Counted from the first letter of the stretch, positions 19,431 through 31,091 are shown. The stretch is 64,000 nucleotides of DNA from Hyaloperonospora brassicae (GCA_947650285.1 CANTFL010001103.1:1-64000), one strand, 5' to 3'. The notes: generated from the letters alone by a model not told the origin. A program made the numbers and translations.

Positions 19431-22400
19431 TCAGACAGTCGTACTGGCACTACCGGGAGGCTGCGCATAGTCCTTCTCATCTAGAAGCGTCGCACTAGTT
19501 CCACCAAATATCGTGGTCGATGCCGTGCTCCGGACGAGTGTGGTCACCTTTGTGTACCGCGACGGAATCGTGACGAAGTACTTATTCATAGCCAGACAAA
19601 ATCGTTTGCGGTAGTGCTTCGGATTGAGCACAGTGATTTCGCCTTCTTCCTGAATCAGCCGTTTGCCGGCATGCTCCATCATCTTCATAAAGTCATACTT
19701 GTGGATGTAGTCGATAATGCACGCTACCAGCTCCTGCTTCTTCACATCGTAACCCACCAGCATCGAATAGTCTGTCGCTTGGACTGATGCCAAAAAGGTC
19801 GTATCGTTCATAATCGCAGACAGAAGCAACGACAACGCAGATTCCTGTAGAGGTAACGGTATGCCACCAGCCAGCTCCACAAAATTGCGATCCCATAGAA
19901 CGGATCGACTGTCTCCACTTTTTCCCTCTTTGTAGCGTCCTTCCATCTTACCTTTTAGATCAAATGAGAAGTCAACTTCGCGCCCGTACATCAGATTCTC
20001 CATCACGATTATGCACATGCGTACGTTTTGATCACTATCTCCACTTTGGGTTGTGTTCAGAATTGACACCTTGTATATGCCCAGTACTTTGGACAGCATC
20101 GATGACAGATCGTTCTCAAAAGTCTTCGCCATGTAGCAGAAGTATTCGTTTGCCATGCTCAAAAACATCTGCAGCTCAATTTCTGGAATGGCCTTGGCGA
20201 TAAACCGCTCGTCGCGCGTCTTCAGAAAGCCGGCGCCAGACTTGCCGCCTGCTGCATTCCATTGCTGGCAGTTGCACAGAGATTCCACATAGTTTCGGTC
20301 GCCTCCGTAGTATAGCTTCCGGAGTGCGTGGAATTGCATGGCGTAGTACGATTTGCAGCAGAAGCGTACACCTGACTGGAACTGGTTCTCGTCAACAAAA
20401 GTGTGGTCGACATTGTTTCGGGTAATTGAGCGCAAAGTGCGCAACATTCTCCTGATCTCCTCGGACTGGCTGCAGTCCACCATTGGCGATACGCCGTTCT
20501 CATAGGCGTTCGTCTCCATCGTCCGTCGAGCGGCTTCTTTCCGCATGTTTTCGTTTATGCACTGACTGTATTCTTTCGAGAAGAGCGAGTACGCCACCAC
20601 CGATGTCGGCTGCTTCGCGTTGACTAAGACAGGGGCCTTGCTTACCCCCATTGGAAGGCTAGGGTGCCACTCGAGCAGGCGTTTCGGCAACGCTAAATAT
20701 CCCAAACCGTCAGGCTTTTTTGCTTGCTGCGTCAGACGGAAATCATCGAGCGCTTTCCTCGATGCGAGCGTCCCCATGGTGGAGGAAACGTGCCCAGGGG
20801 TACCCATGGTGGACACTGCTTTTCCGAAGACCGGGGCACCGGATGAGTATGGCTCCGTTTCTGCCATGAAATCTACCGGAAACGAATGACTAGATTCGTC
20901 ATAACGATCATAGCCTTCGTCTGTATCCCACGGCTCCGATTGGTAAGAGGTTGTAGTTCCGTTCTTGCGCAACGTGTTTGTAACCTCATTGACGACCTGC
21001 GGCATTCCTCCAGCTGGCGAAGCATTGTTGGCAGCGGCCAAGCTACGCGCAAAACTCGCAAGGTGTGCCAAGTTTCCAGGCTCCTGAAATTTTATACTCC
21101 CTGATGTTGTCCCCAAAACACTTGGAGTCGATGGGGCGCTGCAGCGATCGCTGAACTCTACTTGCTGCGAAAGCTGATCGAACCATGCCTTTGGCAGTGC
21201 GCTTTTCGGACTATCGATGTGATGCACCATTGTTGGTTTTACCGTAGCTTGAACGGCACGTGTAATGCGCAAACTCCAGCCAACTGCGTACTCATAGATG
21301 TCCCGAAAGTGAGCGTTGTATGCAAACACATCTTGCGGCGGACTTGATTCGATTTTGGCGGCAAAGCACGAATACCATTGCTGCACTTCGTTACGCAAGA
21401 TTCTCAAGTTCTGCTTCGCGTGAAGCGGAGTGACCAGATCTGCCATCGACTCCGCTACTTTCGATGTTGTGACGCTGTAAACTTCACAAACGAGGTCACA
21501 GAGATCATGTATGGCATCAAGTTGAACCTGGTGGTCAATGCGGTCCTGCCAGAGCGCCGGCTGCAACGCGACGTGGAGGATGGGTTCGAGAGGCTCGACA
21601 TGTAGACTTACGACTCGTCCGCGGCGAGAGAAATAGTGCACCAACGAGCTATCTCGCGATCCGCTCAAACCGGCTAAATGGGGAAAACGGACACAGTCAA
21701 TGTCCATAGCCTTTCCATAGAACATGTCCTCCAAAAGTTTGCCAAACGAGTAATTCCACGTATCTTTTGAAATCACCGAGTACTCAGAAGCCAGGAGAGC
21801 GGAAAAGTTCCCGTCGCTCATATCGCGGGACCACATCAGCACTTCGTCCGATCGAATCAGCTGCATCACGGAACGGTAGCTGGCATTTCGAACGAGCTCT
21901 GCTTGGAAAAGCTGATCGCTGGTGTCTTTGGTCTCATTCAGGTCTTTCACCCGTATGATGGCGCGACTGGTGTCATGCGAGAAAGACAGCTTTGACGTTG
22001 CAAACGCACGCTTAAACTCAGCCTTGCTGTTTGCAAAACAGAAGTTGTCCAGAAACTGGCCAACGGACATATCATTCAAGCTATAAAAATCGATGCACAT
22101 CATTTCCGCTTTCGATGCCGTTTTTCCTTCCAACGAACTCCAGCAGGTGGAAAATAGAATACGGTCCCTCAGTGAGCCCGACGATTTCGCTCCACATGTG
22201 CATCGATTGGGATCCCTCGCCTGCACGATTGCCGAAGAGCTAGTGTCATCACTCGCCCCTTCAACTACCCGAAGCGAACTGATGTTGTTAAATCGTGTGT
22301 GGGCCTTGCACCATTTGCACATGGCTTGCGTTTCCTTCAAAGCAGCACGCATCGACAGTGAATTGGACTTGAGCGAAATGTACAACGATGTTGAAGACTT

Positions 22401-25157
22401 GGCAAACCATTCCTCCGCGACAGAACGTTCGTGGTTCTGGCTAGGGGCAATGTATCCATAAGATGCCAACGCAGATCGCTGCAGTCGCATGTTGTACGCC
22501 GCCCGAATGATTGCAGTAAGCACATTTGTGACGTCTGTAAACACACCAGGTGTTCCTCCGCGTAAGCACAAAGTGCACCCCTTCGACGTGATACCTCCTT
22601 CAAACACAATATTCTGGCGTTGAATACGCTTTCTCCGCTGTCGAGGTACGCCAAACCCTTCTCTTGCCTCGTACAACCCATTACCGTTGGCCTTCAGCGC
22701 AATCTGCTTTGCACTCTTTGGCTCTTGATCGCTTAACAAGACGTAGAAGCGCTTGCAAGTACCGATTACGCCAATACCGGACATTTTGTCAATGTGATCA
22801 TATGATGTCAGCACCGAAGCTCCGGTGCAGCGAGCAATTCGTTGCAAGTCGAGCGAGCGAACGTTTTTGACAACCGCCACGTTGCCTTTGAAAAGCAATT
22901 CCTCAGCTACACGGTGCACGTGACCCTCGAACATGACAATGTCGGGGTTGAGAGTCATTATCTTTTCTGTGACGATGTGCATGTATTCCACTTCTTGGCC
23001 AGCAACACTCTCGAGCGACGATATCACATCTTTCTTGCGTTGGTAGTCCAGCTCTGAGGCGATCAAGAGAATGCGCGGGTTCAAAATGTCGCTTCTCATT
23101 CCCTTCCGGGCCAGACTTTTGTGCACAAGAACACCATCAATGAAAAAACTGTCTTGCACGCGGCCTCCATCCAAACATTGAACTCGGACATACTGCATGA
23201 TATCCAGCGAATCGCCTTTGTCAGGTTCGCAAGAGACAGTGAGCGCAGCTCGGTGGGCAAACAGGTTGATAATTTGCATCCACCGATGCTGTTCGACCAT
23301 GAACAGCTTCGACACTGCCGGGGAACTGTCGAGCAAGTGGAATATGCGCTCTTCAACGCGATCACGAGCATCTTTTGACATACTTTCCACTGCTGCTTCT
23401 CTTCTGACGACATGCTCGGGATCGTCCAGTTCGTTGCGAGCATTTTTGGACAAGCCAACCATCGCCAGGATGCCAGCGTCGCTCGCAACAAGTTTGTCGG
23501 GGCCAAAAGTATTCCACTGGACAGCATGTCCAAAACGGGCAGTGTCAAATGACACTGACGAAGCCTTAGGCCGCGTCGTCAAAGTGGTTGACCTGGGAAA
23601 CGCCCCGAGCAGTCGTGCTTGCGCATTGGATTCTGCAACAAGGCGCTTGAACTCCGCCTCGCTCCAGCGGTGGTTGCTCGGGTTACCGAATTCTGCCTGA
23701 CTGTTCGAGCGCTTCAGATTTTGGGACGCGTGCTGCGCACCCTTCATTCCAAACAAGATTTGTGACTCGCTAAATGACCTGAGTCTACGTGCAGTTCCTC
23801 GATCAGTTTGTTTTGCTTCTTTGGTCAATTCCTGCAGGTGCGGTTGGTGGACCAGATGCTGCGCGCTTGCAACGATTTGTACCCTCGGAAACATACCAAA
23901 CAGCACCGGAGGTCGGGACTTCTCAGGCTGCTCACTCACTCGCATTTCATCACTAATCTCGTCCTTACCAAACAGTTCCGACTTGTCCAGCTGCTTGTAT
24001 TTCGACACGTCGGATATCGAGCGTTCCATAGCTTCTGCAATATGCTGAGGCATGAGCAACAGCGTCTGCGTCGGTGACGAATGCATCGGTTTCTGTGCGT
24101 CATCTTCGAAACTAGCCCCAGTCAGCTCCACCTGCAGTCCTTCGCGCAGTTGACGGTGGCACGTATGACACACCAACTGTTTCCTCAAACGCTCGAGCGA
24201 CTCGTCTACTTTATTCTCGCTAAAAGACTGGGGCAGCCGGGCACAGCAATTTGCACAGAAAATCTGTCCACACGAGCGGCAATGATGTCGTCGTCGAAAG
24301 AACGTAAACAGCCGCTCGCACTCGTAGCACGCTTTGCTCGATCGATCCGACATCCAAAAGTGTTTAAACGACCTCGATCGTTCTCGGCCATGCAGCAACA
24401 GCGCCGGGGGACTCGGCGCTGCCTGTGTCTGCATGAGCAGATCCTGCGCTGCTGTTGTGTCTCGGTAGCCGTCTTGGAACTGCTTGATACCGGGCAACTG
24501 CTGGCCCTGGGGCGACGGAAACCGCGTGAGTGCAAACGGATTGCGGTCCACGTTCATCTCGTGCTCCCGCTGAGCCAAGTCGATTTCAATCCACCCCCGG
24601 CCATCAGCCTCTCCTGGAGTCAGTCCATCGTCCCTCTTGTATTGCTGCGACTCGCTCGACGTCATCAGTGCGCGTCGGATCGCCAGCAGCACGCGCGGGA
24701 GACTCATGTTGCGCATCGAGAGGCCATTGATCGCCACGACCAGCGACGCCGGACGGATCCCCTGCGCTTCGGCGTCGCTGCCCGGCAGCACAAAGTTCAC
24801 ACAGACGCGAAAGTCCCGACGCGACGACGCCACGAGCTGCACGCCCAGCAGCGCGTCCAGTGCGCTGCTGGACGGCGGACGGTCAGTGGCTCGTGACTTG
24901 GCCACACGCAGCGTCGCGATGCTCTCGACCGAGCGCGTGAACTGGTCGAGCGACGTGTAGCCGACGCGACTGTTGCGCGCGACGCACGTCGAAGGCGCAA
25001 AAAGCGTCAGCGGCGCGTGTGGCCTCGCGAGGAGCGACGACGACGACGACAGCGACAGAGAGGCAGACGGTACGCGCGGGAGCGGGGGCGGCGGCGACTC
25101 GGGAGACGTGAGGCACACGCGCGTGAGCTGTCGGAAGGCGCCACAGACGGACGCCAT
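19431..25157 (-). CDS. PDZ-FYVE-TCP1-PIPK lipid kinase (Fab1/PIKfyve type)
   Basis: A 1908-residue intronless protein that should convert PI3P to PI(3,5)P2 on endosomes. Domains in order: a Ser/Pro-rich N-terminus; a PDZ-like domain at about 100-197 (PGSDAEAQGIRPASLVVAIN); a FYVE finger at about 266-335 with WMSD, RRRHHCRSCG and paired cysteines, which binds PI3P; a Cpn60/TCP1-like module at about 620-860 (ILLIASELDYQRKK, VMFEGHVHRVAEELLF); a long cysteine-containing middle; and a C-terminal phosphatidylinositol-phosphate kinase domain at about 1600-1870. The kinase shows GGKSGAGFLKTRDERFIAK (ATP lysine), FDLKG, TDYSMLVGYD and IIDYIHKYDF (metal-binding Asp). These elements are intact, so an active enzyme is expected. 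The N-terminal PDZ is not part of animal or fungal Fab1. A candidate initiator lies 25-40 bases upstream of the ATG. Confidence 0.92.
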   Translation of the reverse strand: MASVCGAFRQLTRVCLTSPESPPPPLPRVPSASLSLSSSSSLLARPHAPLTLFAPSTCVARNSRVGYTSLDQFTRSVESIATLRVAKSRATDRPPSSSALDALLGVQLVASSRRDFRVCVNFVLPGSDAEAQGIRPASLVVAINGLSMRNMSLPRVLLAIRRALMTSSESQQYKRDDGLTPGEADGRGWIEIDLAQREHEMNVDRNPFALTRFPSPQGQQLPGIKQFQDGYRDTTAAQDLLMQTQAAPSPPALLLHGRERSRSFKHFWMSDRSSKACYECERLFTFFRRRHHCRSCGQIFCANCCARLPQSFSENKVDESLERLRKQLVCHTCHRQLREGLQVELTGASFEDDAQKPMHSSPTQTLLLMPQHIAEAMERSISDVSKYKQLDKSELFGKDEISDEMRVSEQPEKSRPPVLFGMFPRVQIVASAQHLVHQPHLQELTKEAKQTDRGTARRLRSFSESQILFGMKGAQHASQNLKRSNSQAEFGNPSNHRWSEAEFKRLVAESNAQARLLGAFPRSTTLTTRPKASSVSFDTARFGHAVQWNTFGPDKLVASDAGILAMVGLSKNARNELDDPEHVVRREAAVESMSKDARDRVEERIFHLLDSSPAVSKLFMVEQHRWMQIINLFAHRAALTVSCEPDKGDSLDIMQYVRVQCLDGGRVQDSFFIDGVLVHKSLARKGMRSDILNPRILLIASELDYQRKKDVISSLESVAGQEVEYMHIVTEKIMTLNPDIVMFEGHVHRVAEELLFKGNVAVVKNVRSLDLQRIARCTGASVLTSYDHIDKMSGIGVIGTCKRFYVLLSDQEPKSAKQIALKANGNGLYEAREGFGVPRQRRKRIQRQNIVFEGGITSKGCTLCLRGGTPGVFTDVTNVLTAIIRAAYNMRLQRSALASYGYIAPSQNHERSVAEEWFAKSSTSLYISLKSNSLSMRAALKETQAMCKWCKAHTRFNNISSLRVVEGASDDTSSSAIVQARDPNRCTCGAKSSGSLRDRILFSTCWSSLEGKTASKAEMMCIDFYSLNDMSVGQFLDNFCFANSKAEFKRAFATSKLSFSHDTSRAIIRVKDLNETKDTSDQLFQAELVRNASYRSVMQLIRSDEVLMWSRDMSDGNFSALLASEYSVISKDTWNYSFGKLLEDMFYGKAMDIDCVRFPHLAGLSGSRDSSLVHYFSRRGRVVSLHVEPLEPILHVALQPALWQDRIDHQVQLDAIHDLCDLVCEVYSVTTSKVAESMADLVTPLHAKQNLRILRNEVQQWYSCFAAKIESSPPQDVFAYNAHFRDIYEYAVGWSLRITRAVQATVKPTMVHHIDSPKSALPKAWFDQLSQQVEFSDRCSAPSTPSVLGTTSGSIKFQEPGNLAHLASFARSLAAANNASPAGGMPQVVNEVTNTLRKNGTTTSYQSEPWDTDEGYDRYDESSHSFPVDFMAETEPYSSGAPVFGKAVSTMGTPGHVSSTMGTLASRKALDDFRLTQQAKKPDGLGYLALPKRLLEWHPSLPMGVSKAPVLVNAKQPTSVVAYSLFSKEYSQCINENMRKEAARRTMETNAYENGVSPMVDCSQSEEIRRMLRTLRSITRNNVDHTFVDENQFQSGVRFCCKSYYAMQFHALRKLYYGGDRNYVESLCNCQQWNAAGGKSGAGFLKTRDERFIAKAIPEIELQMFLSMANEYFCYMAKTFENDLSSMLSKVLGIYKVSILNTTQSGDSDQNVRMCIIVMENLMYGREVDFSFDLKGKMEGRYKEGKSGDSRSVLWDRNFVELAGGIPLPLQESALSLLLSAIMNDTTFLASVQATDYSMLVGYDVKKQELVACIIDYIHKYDFMKMMEHAGKRLIQEEGEITVLNPKHYRKRFCLAMNKYFVTIPSRYTKVTTLVRSTASTTIFGGTSATLLDEKDYAQPPGSASTTV

Positions 25158-25182
25158 AGCACCGCCGCGGTGGCGACGTGGG

Positions 25183-25198
25183 AGTAAATGGAAGTGAC
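25183..25198 (-). promoter_or_regulatory. Candidate initiator/FPR of the PIKfyve-like gene
   Basis: The minus strand reads GGTCACTTCCATTTAC about 26-41 bases upstream of the ATG at 25,157. It matches the TCAYTYY initiator followed by a shortened CAWTTTNY element with one base missing. Confidence 0.4.
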
Positions 25199-25671
25199 CA
25201 TCACTCCTGACGCGAGTGGGAGTGGCGGTGTCGATTGGCGTGTAGGTTATGTATCAGGCCGTTCGTTACAAAAGACGCGCGGGGTGGGGGATCGTACTTT
25301 GAGTGGGACACGCGGTGACGACAGGGCGCAAAGAGGGAGCGACGATGGAGTTTGACTGTTGCTAGAGTGGCGGGCTCGACAGAGTGATGGTAGAACAGAG
25401 AGACAGGGACGAAAAAGGTCGAGTGGGTCATTGAACGGATAGAGAAATTAGTCGTTTATCAAGCAGATGGAAAAGTCCCCGACTTTGATGGGGTAATTTG
25501 AGGCGAAACGAAGGGGCTGCTGCTTCGACACTAGGGCTACTAACGTAGTCCTATTGCTGATGTCCCATGCCGACTATTCCAAAAGGTGCTGACGAGCTGT
25601 ACGTCGACGTGTTCTGACCACGTCGACGGTAAACACTGCTTTTCCAGATACGTTCCCGATCGTGGAGGCCG
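25199..25671. other. Intergenic, no gene seen
   Basis: The upstream spacer of the PIKfyve-like gene. Only short frames, no recognisable domain. Confidence 0.4.
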
Positions 25672-26023
25672 CTAAGGCTGCAAGATGATTCTCCCATCAG
25701 GCCATTCTACGATCCGTACGCCAGCGTCCATCATGTCCAGATGGGAGTGGTCAGTGGCACTGTCGTCGCTCACGTCCGGGACTGTCCAAGCAGCGTGTAC
25801 GTTTGTTCGTGAGTTGACCTCGGGTAGTAGAGGTCTTTGTCTCCGACGTCGTGTCGTACACGTTGCGGTTGACGTCGGCAGCCGCTTTTTTGGCCTGACA
25901 CGCCACAGCGAGACGGTCGACGAGCTGACGAAACACGCGCTAAATTGTGTCGGCGTCGCGTTGCTGGATACGCTGTTGATGTTGCTGAAGCAATCGGCCG
26001 CCCCAAGGTCTGTAGGCCTGCAT
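25672..26023 (-). pseudogene. Small unrecognised coding remnant
   Basis: One minus-strand frame from the ATG at 26,023 reads a Gln-rich helix (LLQQHQQRIQQRDADTI). After a single TAG it continues as a heptad-like helix (FRQLVDRLAVACQAKKAAAD). A 40-nt intron-like gap with a CCCGAG/GTCAAC donor and GGACAG acceptor joins in phase 1 to a tail ending in VEWPDGRIILQP, with a stop at 25,672. The coherence across the stop suggests a recently broken gene, possibly the 3' end of a longer coiled-coil protein. No family recognised. Confidence 0.3.
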
Positions 26024-28237
26024 GCACACGTGAGTGCTGCAGCTGCTGTCGAAATGTTACATGCAGGAGATACTCGAGATGTATGTGGACGCATGAATAG
26101 AACGATGAAACAGAGGTTTTGTGGCTACCTGATCTTTCCTAGCAATTGTACTGAGCGACACTAGGTCGTACTGGACGACAGGTCCTGAACGATGACGATG
26201 CTGACGGCAGTTTCGTTACTGCGATACCCCAGGCACTCCTTGCTCACATCCCCCGACCATACCTCATTATCTAGTGCACCACAGACAATGCCTTGCGTGA
26301 TGCTCAATCTAGTGCTACTTCTGTCTGCTACAGCAGGGTTGAGACTGCACATCTCTCACACGAATAAGGACGCGAACATGCAGTGACTGTGAGCATCATA
26401 AACCGTTCTCTAACATGGTTTTTGTGAGGCGACTAAACCTCGTTCAGAGTAGCTGATTGAAATAGATCATTTGCTCAACGAGATATCTACAAGCAGTGAA
26501 AAGGAATACTGTTAATCGTGCAGGCCACCGAATCAGCGGAACGACTGGCTATCGACGCTCGTCGACGTTTTACCCATCGGAGGCGTAATTAAGCTTGGTA
26601 AAAACGCTGAGCTGAAGTGCAAGGATGCGACCGATCGTCTGCTGCCGTGTCACTCGAGTACGCCCTCGAAAGAATGAACGTCTGGACAATGACGCGCATA
26701 GTATAGGCACTATCGATGCGCCCTGTATTGCTCCTTGTTGCGGCAATGAAGCGGATCGTGTAATGTGTGCGTAGCGTGCAGTCTTCGACCTAGAGACGGG
26801 CACAGCGGCTCCATTCCTGTACGTAGTGTGGCATGATCCATTTGCCTATCAGACACTCGAAGGCACTCGAGTTCAGTGGCAATCGTGTAGCTCGAGAAGG
26901 TGCTTCTGCTTTACGATCGTCGCGCAAGTTATAAGTACGTGGACACTGTCCTACCAGCAAGCACGCCGTCAATGTGTGTATGAGCACGCCTAGATCGAAG
27001 AAGCGTCATCTCGAGTATCGTTGCAGAAAGCGGCTAGAGTAACGTGCTACTACATTGCGCGCTGATACGAGTGCTGCACGGGCACGCGACTGTTTCTGCT
27101 GCACAGAGCTATCAGTGATGCTAGAAGTTGTTTTAACGCTCATGCCGGCGTTTTGCCGAAGCTAGTCAGCGGTTCTTCCCCCTCGACCACTCTATTCTGC
27201 ACGTGTCTGTCAAATCAGACAGAAGGTCACGTGCGGAACGTGCATTCGAAGGCAGTGCTCGCAAAAGGCGGCACTAGATAGTACCTCGTCGGTTCGGCCA
27301 TCTTCTTCAGTCCGCCACGTTTATCAGTGGGTGTGACCGCAAGCTGCTTGCAACGTTTCGAGCGGCCTCACGTTTTTTGCGGATGTCTACGAATGAACAG
27401 AAGGAAGTAGCAGCGATAAAACTTCGATCGAAGACGACAGAGACAGCCCGTGGCTGACAAAGACTCGATGCACAGTAGTGTCGTAGTCTGTTCTGCTATC
27501 CTCCAGCCATACAGCATCAGCCCCCTCGCTTACAACAGACCCCTACACGGCCACTTCTACGCAGGGCGAAGATCTACGACGACGCCCACTGATGTAGACG
27601 TTCGCGTGAACAGCACATTGTCATAGAGCTCGACAAGCCGCAGCTCGTTGGCAGCGCACGCTCCTTCGGCAACAAAAGCGCAGCCATGTCAATGCTGTGA
27701 AAGCTCTGACGACAATTCAACGTCGCGCCTGGGCCAGCGGTGTTATAGATCGACTTTGCAATGGACTGGAGATGCTCGATCATGGCGACGTCCTGAGCGC
27801 TTGCTGTTAGGGCCTTACAAGGATAAATGTCTCACGAGCGCGTTGAGAGTGCGCATAGCAGACAAGCGCTTGGGGCAGCGCATCGACAAGTATAGTGCTA
27901 CAGAGCTGACCAACGAACGCCGTATACCCCAAGACATGGCGCGATGGAGGCGACAATGCTACCGAAGGTCTCAGCAGCGGTTAGAATTATATAACGGAGA
28001 GTGGTGGGCGACACTGTGTCAACGTCTCACAGGAGTTTCCTCGCAACAGCGCCAGCCGCTGAAGGGTACACTTGCTGTATACACCGAAAGGGGTTTGCAG
28101 TATACATGTCATTTCTAAACGCGCGCTTGCTTAGATACGACTCGTACTTAACACTCGGCTGCCCAGCTTTCGCCTACTTGACGCACGAATCTACGAACCC
28201 GACCGACCGATCGGCTGACCGACCACTTCCACCCGCG
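26024..28237. other. Intergenic, nothing convincing
   Basis: About 2.2 kb without a supported gene. Several frames of 65-156 codons exist (for example + 27,648-28,118), but they lack ATG starts or overlap one another in several frames. I regard them as chance at this base composition. Confidence 0.4.
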
Positions 28238-30632
28238 ATGATGGCCCCGACCGCGACGCAGTCGCTCCAGGAAAAGCAACGAGGTGCGTCCTTACTGCAG
28301 CTACAGCGCTTGCCGTCTACTCTCCCTTCTTGTGCATTCGCTCGTCCTGACCTGCCCCTCTCCTTGTCTAGAAAACCTGCTGCGCATGTTGGATTTCAAC
28401 TCAGAGAGCGCTGGCGGCTTTGCGGATACCGCGTTAGACTCTGCGTACGTACGATGTGGTGCACTATGATCTGTGCTGACGTTCTGCGCGCTCACTCCTC
28501 GTATGTGGATCGCTGCAGTGATCGCTGGGGCGACCAGTGGAAGGTCCTGATCTACGACAAGTTCTGTCGCGACATCATCTCACCCGTTCTCAAGCTGCAT
28601 GAGCTCCGCAAAAAGGGTGTGACGCTGCACATGTTGCTGGACACGGAGCGCGACGCGATTCCTGATGTCCCTGTTATCTACTTTGTCGAGCCTACGCTCG
28701 AGAACTTGAAACGGATTGTTGCGGACTGTTCCAAGGAATTGTACAGCGCAGCCCACTTGAACTTTGCCCACCCTTTGACTCGCGAATCGATGGAGTATCT
28801 AGCGCGCGCTTCAGTCGAAGCGGGATGCACGAGCATGGTATATATGTGCTGGACCTGTGAGGAGGGGGAGAAGAGGTGGTGTATCGGGTCTTTGTTTTCT
28901 GCTGTACTTACACGAACGTTTGGTCTGTGAATGTCAGATTGCCAAGGTGTATGACCAGTACACGAACTTCGTGTCACTGGAACCGAGTCTCTTCTCCTTG
29001 AACCTCGCCAACAGCTACCGAGCGTACAACGACCCAAGTGTGGCAGATGTGCAGATCGAGGAGACGATGAGCGCCGTTGTCAAAGGGCTCTTTTCCGTCC
29101 TCGCCACCGCCGGAAGAGTACCAGTCATTCGTTGTCGAGATAATGATGGACCGTCGAGGCTAGTGGCAGAGCAACTTAGCGCTACTATTCGCGAGCACTT
29201 GGTATACATGGAGCTGTTGCCCTACAATGTAGTCCATGTTTACTTACGATTGTTGCTGCAATGCATGAGTACAGAATGCGCGGAATGGCGTGTTTACTGA
29301 AAACACATCCAGCTTTCAGGTATGAAGCCGCCATCTATGACGAAGCTGATCCATCAGTTGACACTTATCTCATATTGTGTATCGTTCATTTGTTCAGCGC
29401 CCGTTGCTGATCATTATGGATCGTAATGAGGATATCGCTTCTAGCTTGTACCATCCGTCAACGTATCAGGCGCTAGTCGATGACGTTTTGTCCATCCAGT
29501 TGAACCGCGTAAAGGTGTCTGTGAAGACTTCTGGTGGGAAAGACGGTGGCGATGACAGCTTGTTGGTAGAGCGCACGTACGACTTGGACGTGACGAGTGA
29601 CAGGTTTTTCGAAACACATGCTGGCAGTCTGTTTCCTGACGCGATTGACGCTAATGAAGAGGAAATGAAGCAAGTCACGCGTAAGGAAGAGCAGATTCGA
29701 GCTCAAACAGGGGGAGGCGATGCGCTGATGAATGGCACAAAAGATCTCGTGGCTGCCGTTGACACTCTACCGGCGCTCATGGAAAAGAAAAAGGTGCTGG
29801 AAGCTCATACAAACATCTTTCACGCCGCGTTCGAGGGCGTGACGAAGCGCCACATTCCGTCTTACTCCATGCTGGAGCAAAGGCTTATCGATGGCTCGCA
29901 TGTTGACAAGACTGAGATACTGCAACTACTATCGAGCACGGAGATGGGCACCTTGGCAGACAAAATGCGGCTGTTGATGATCTACTTCTTGGCGAGTGGT
30001 GTTAGTGGTGCAGAAATGGCCGATTATGAAAACGCTTACCAACAGTGTGCTGCAGCATCAGAACAGCCGGAGGCATACATGCAGGCATGGAAGTTTCTCC
30101 GCAAGCACTCGGCGTTTCAGCGATGTGCCAGTGACGGAGCTGGTATGCCGTCTGAGAGTGGCACTGGACCTGATCGTGGCGTCAATATAAGCAAGTTCAA
30201 AGGTCTTGCTCAGGGATTTCTCGCTCAAGCCGCTGCGAGCTTCAAGAACTTCTTGCCCGAAAACAAAATGCTGCACGTCGCGCGAGTGACAGACGCCATA
30301 TGTGAGATGAAGCCCAACACGGAGGACGAGAGCTTCTTGTATCTGGACCCCAAGGTGAGTGAGGACGTGGGCGCGATGAGAGGTGGTGATACAAACTTGG
30401 GTCCTGACGTCGTTTTTGTGTACAGATCAAGGCCAATGGCGACGTACCTCGACAGCGCTCTCCGTTCCGTGAAGTGATGGTATTTATGATTGGCGGCGGC
30501 AACTACAACGAATATCATAATCTAGTGGCGTCCACAAAGCGATCGCAGTCGCCGCGATCGATCTGGTACGGCTGCACGGAGCTGATGAACCCAGAGGCAT
30601 TCTTGCACCAGCTCGACGCCATTGGCACATAG
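28238..30632 (+). CDS. Sly1/SCFD1-like Sec1-Munc18 protein
   Basis: SM-family protein that chaperones syntaxin-5-type SNAREs in ER-Golgi vesicle fusion. Seven exons: 28,238-28,283; 28,372-28,444; 28,519-28,837; 28,938-29,201; 29,275-29,319; 29,398-30,354; 30,426-30,632. All junctions keep phase and give 636 residues. Introns are 71-100 nt with GTGCGT, GTACGT, GTATAT, GTATAC, GTATGA and GTGAGT donors. Hallmarks are DQWKVLIYDKFCRDIISP, FVEPTLENLKRIV, SLEPSLFSL, FQRPLLIIMDRNED and the C-terminal block VMVFMIGGGNYNEYHNL. Exon 5 is only 45 nt and supplies NARNGVFTENTSSFQ, which fits the conserved loop before the RPLL strand. The start is the first of two adjacent ATGs; the short N-terminus suits the family. 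Confidence 0.93.
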
Positions 30633-31091
30633 CTGTGAACTAGACACAGCAACATGGCTCTTGTCTGCGATGCAGTCCATGAGCTTACAATGACAAATTT
30701 GATCTGCGGTATCGGTGCATGCCGCGGGTTTCGATCATTGATAATGTGATGCCCAACGCTGCAAATGCTTCTCGTGTAGACAGGAACACCTACAATGCTA
30801 TTAAGCGCACCAGGGTCTGTAGCCAACTCACTAAGCATAGCAAAACAACGCGAAAAAAAGCACTCGAGACCTTGGATGATGTGTATATGGCCAATGACTA
30901 CTTGTTTGAGTTACTGTGCTGCTAAATAATAAATTCACGCGCCTGTGGTGTATATAATGGTCTGACCAACTGCGTTGGGCCCCATACAGACCAACGACGA
31001 CGCCGGTCGATGACACTGAACCTGTGCAGTCGTGCCCTGGCCCTGGATTCGAGTCCAGCCCGCTCTTCAGACCCGTTTGCTGCTGCTCCCG
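30633..31091. other. Spacer between convergent genes
   Basis: The shared 3' region of the Sly1-like gene (+) and the coiled-coil gene (-). No coding region recognised. Confidence 0.4.

Noticed and set aside
24081..24896. Plus-strand frame of 271 codons
   Set aside because: Antisense to the FYVE/PDZ part of the kinase gene; its composition is explained by that gene.
26570..26987. Overlapping frames of 65-77 codons
   Set aside because: All three minus frames are open together, which is typical of chance in this composition.
27648..28118. Plus frame of 156 codons upstream of the Sly1-like gene
   Set aside because: Begins at TTG, the first ATG is about two thirds in, no domain, no intron link to the gene.
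31040..31065. tRNA T-arm-like ATTCGAGTCC
   Set aside because: No acceptor, D or anticodon arms around it, and the stem-loop sizes are wrong.
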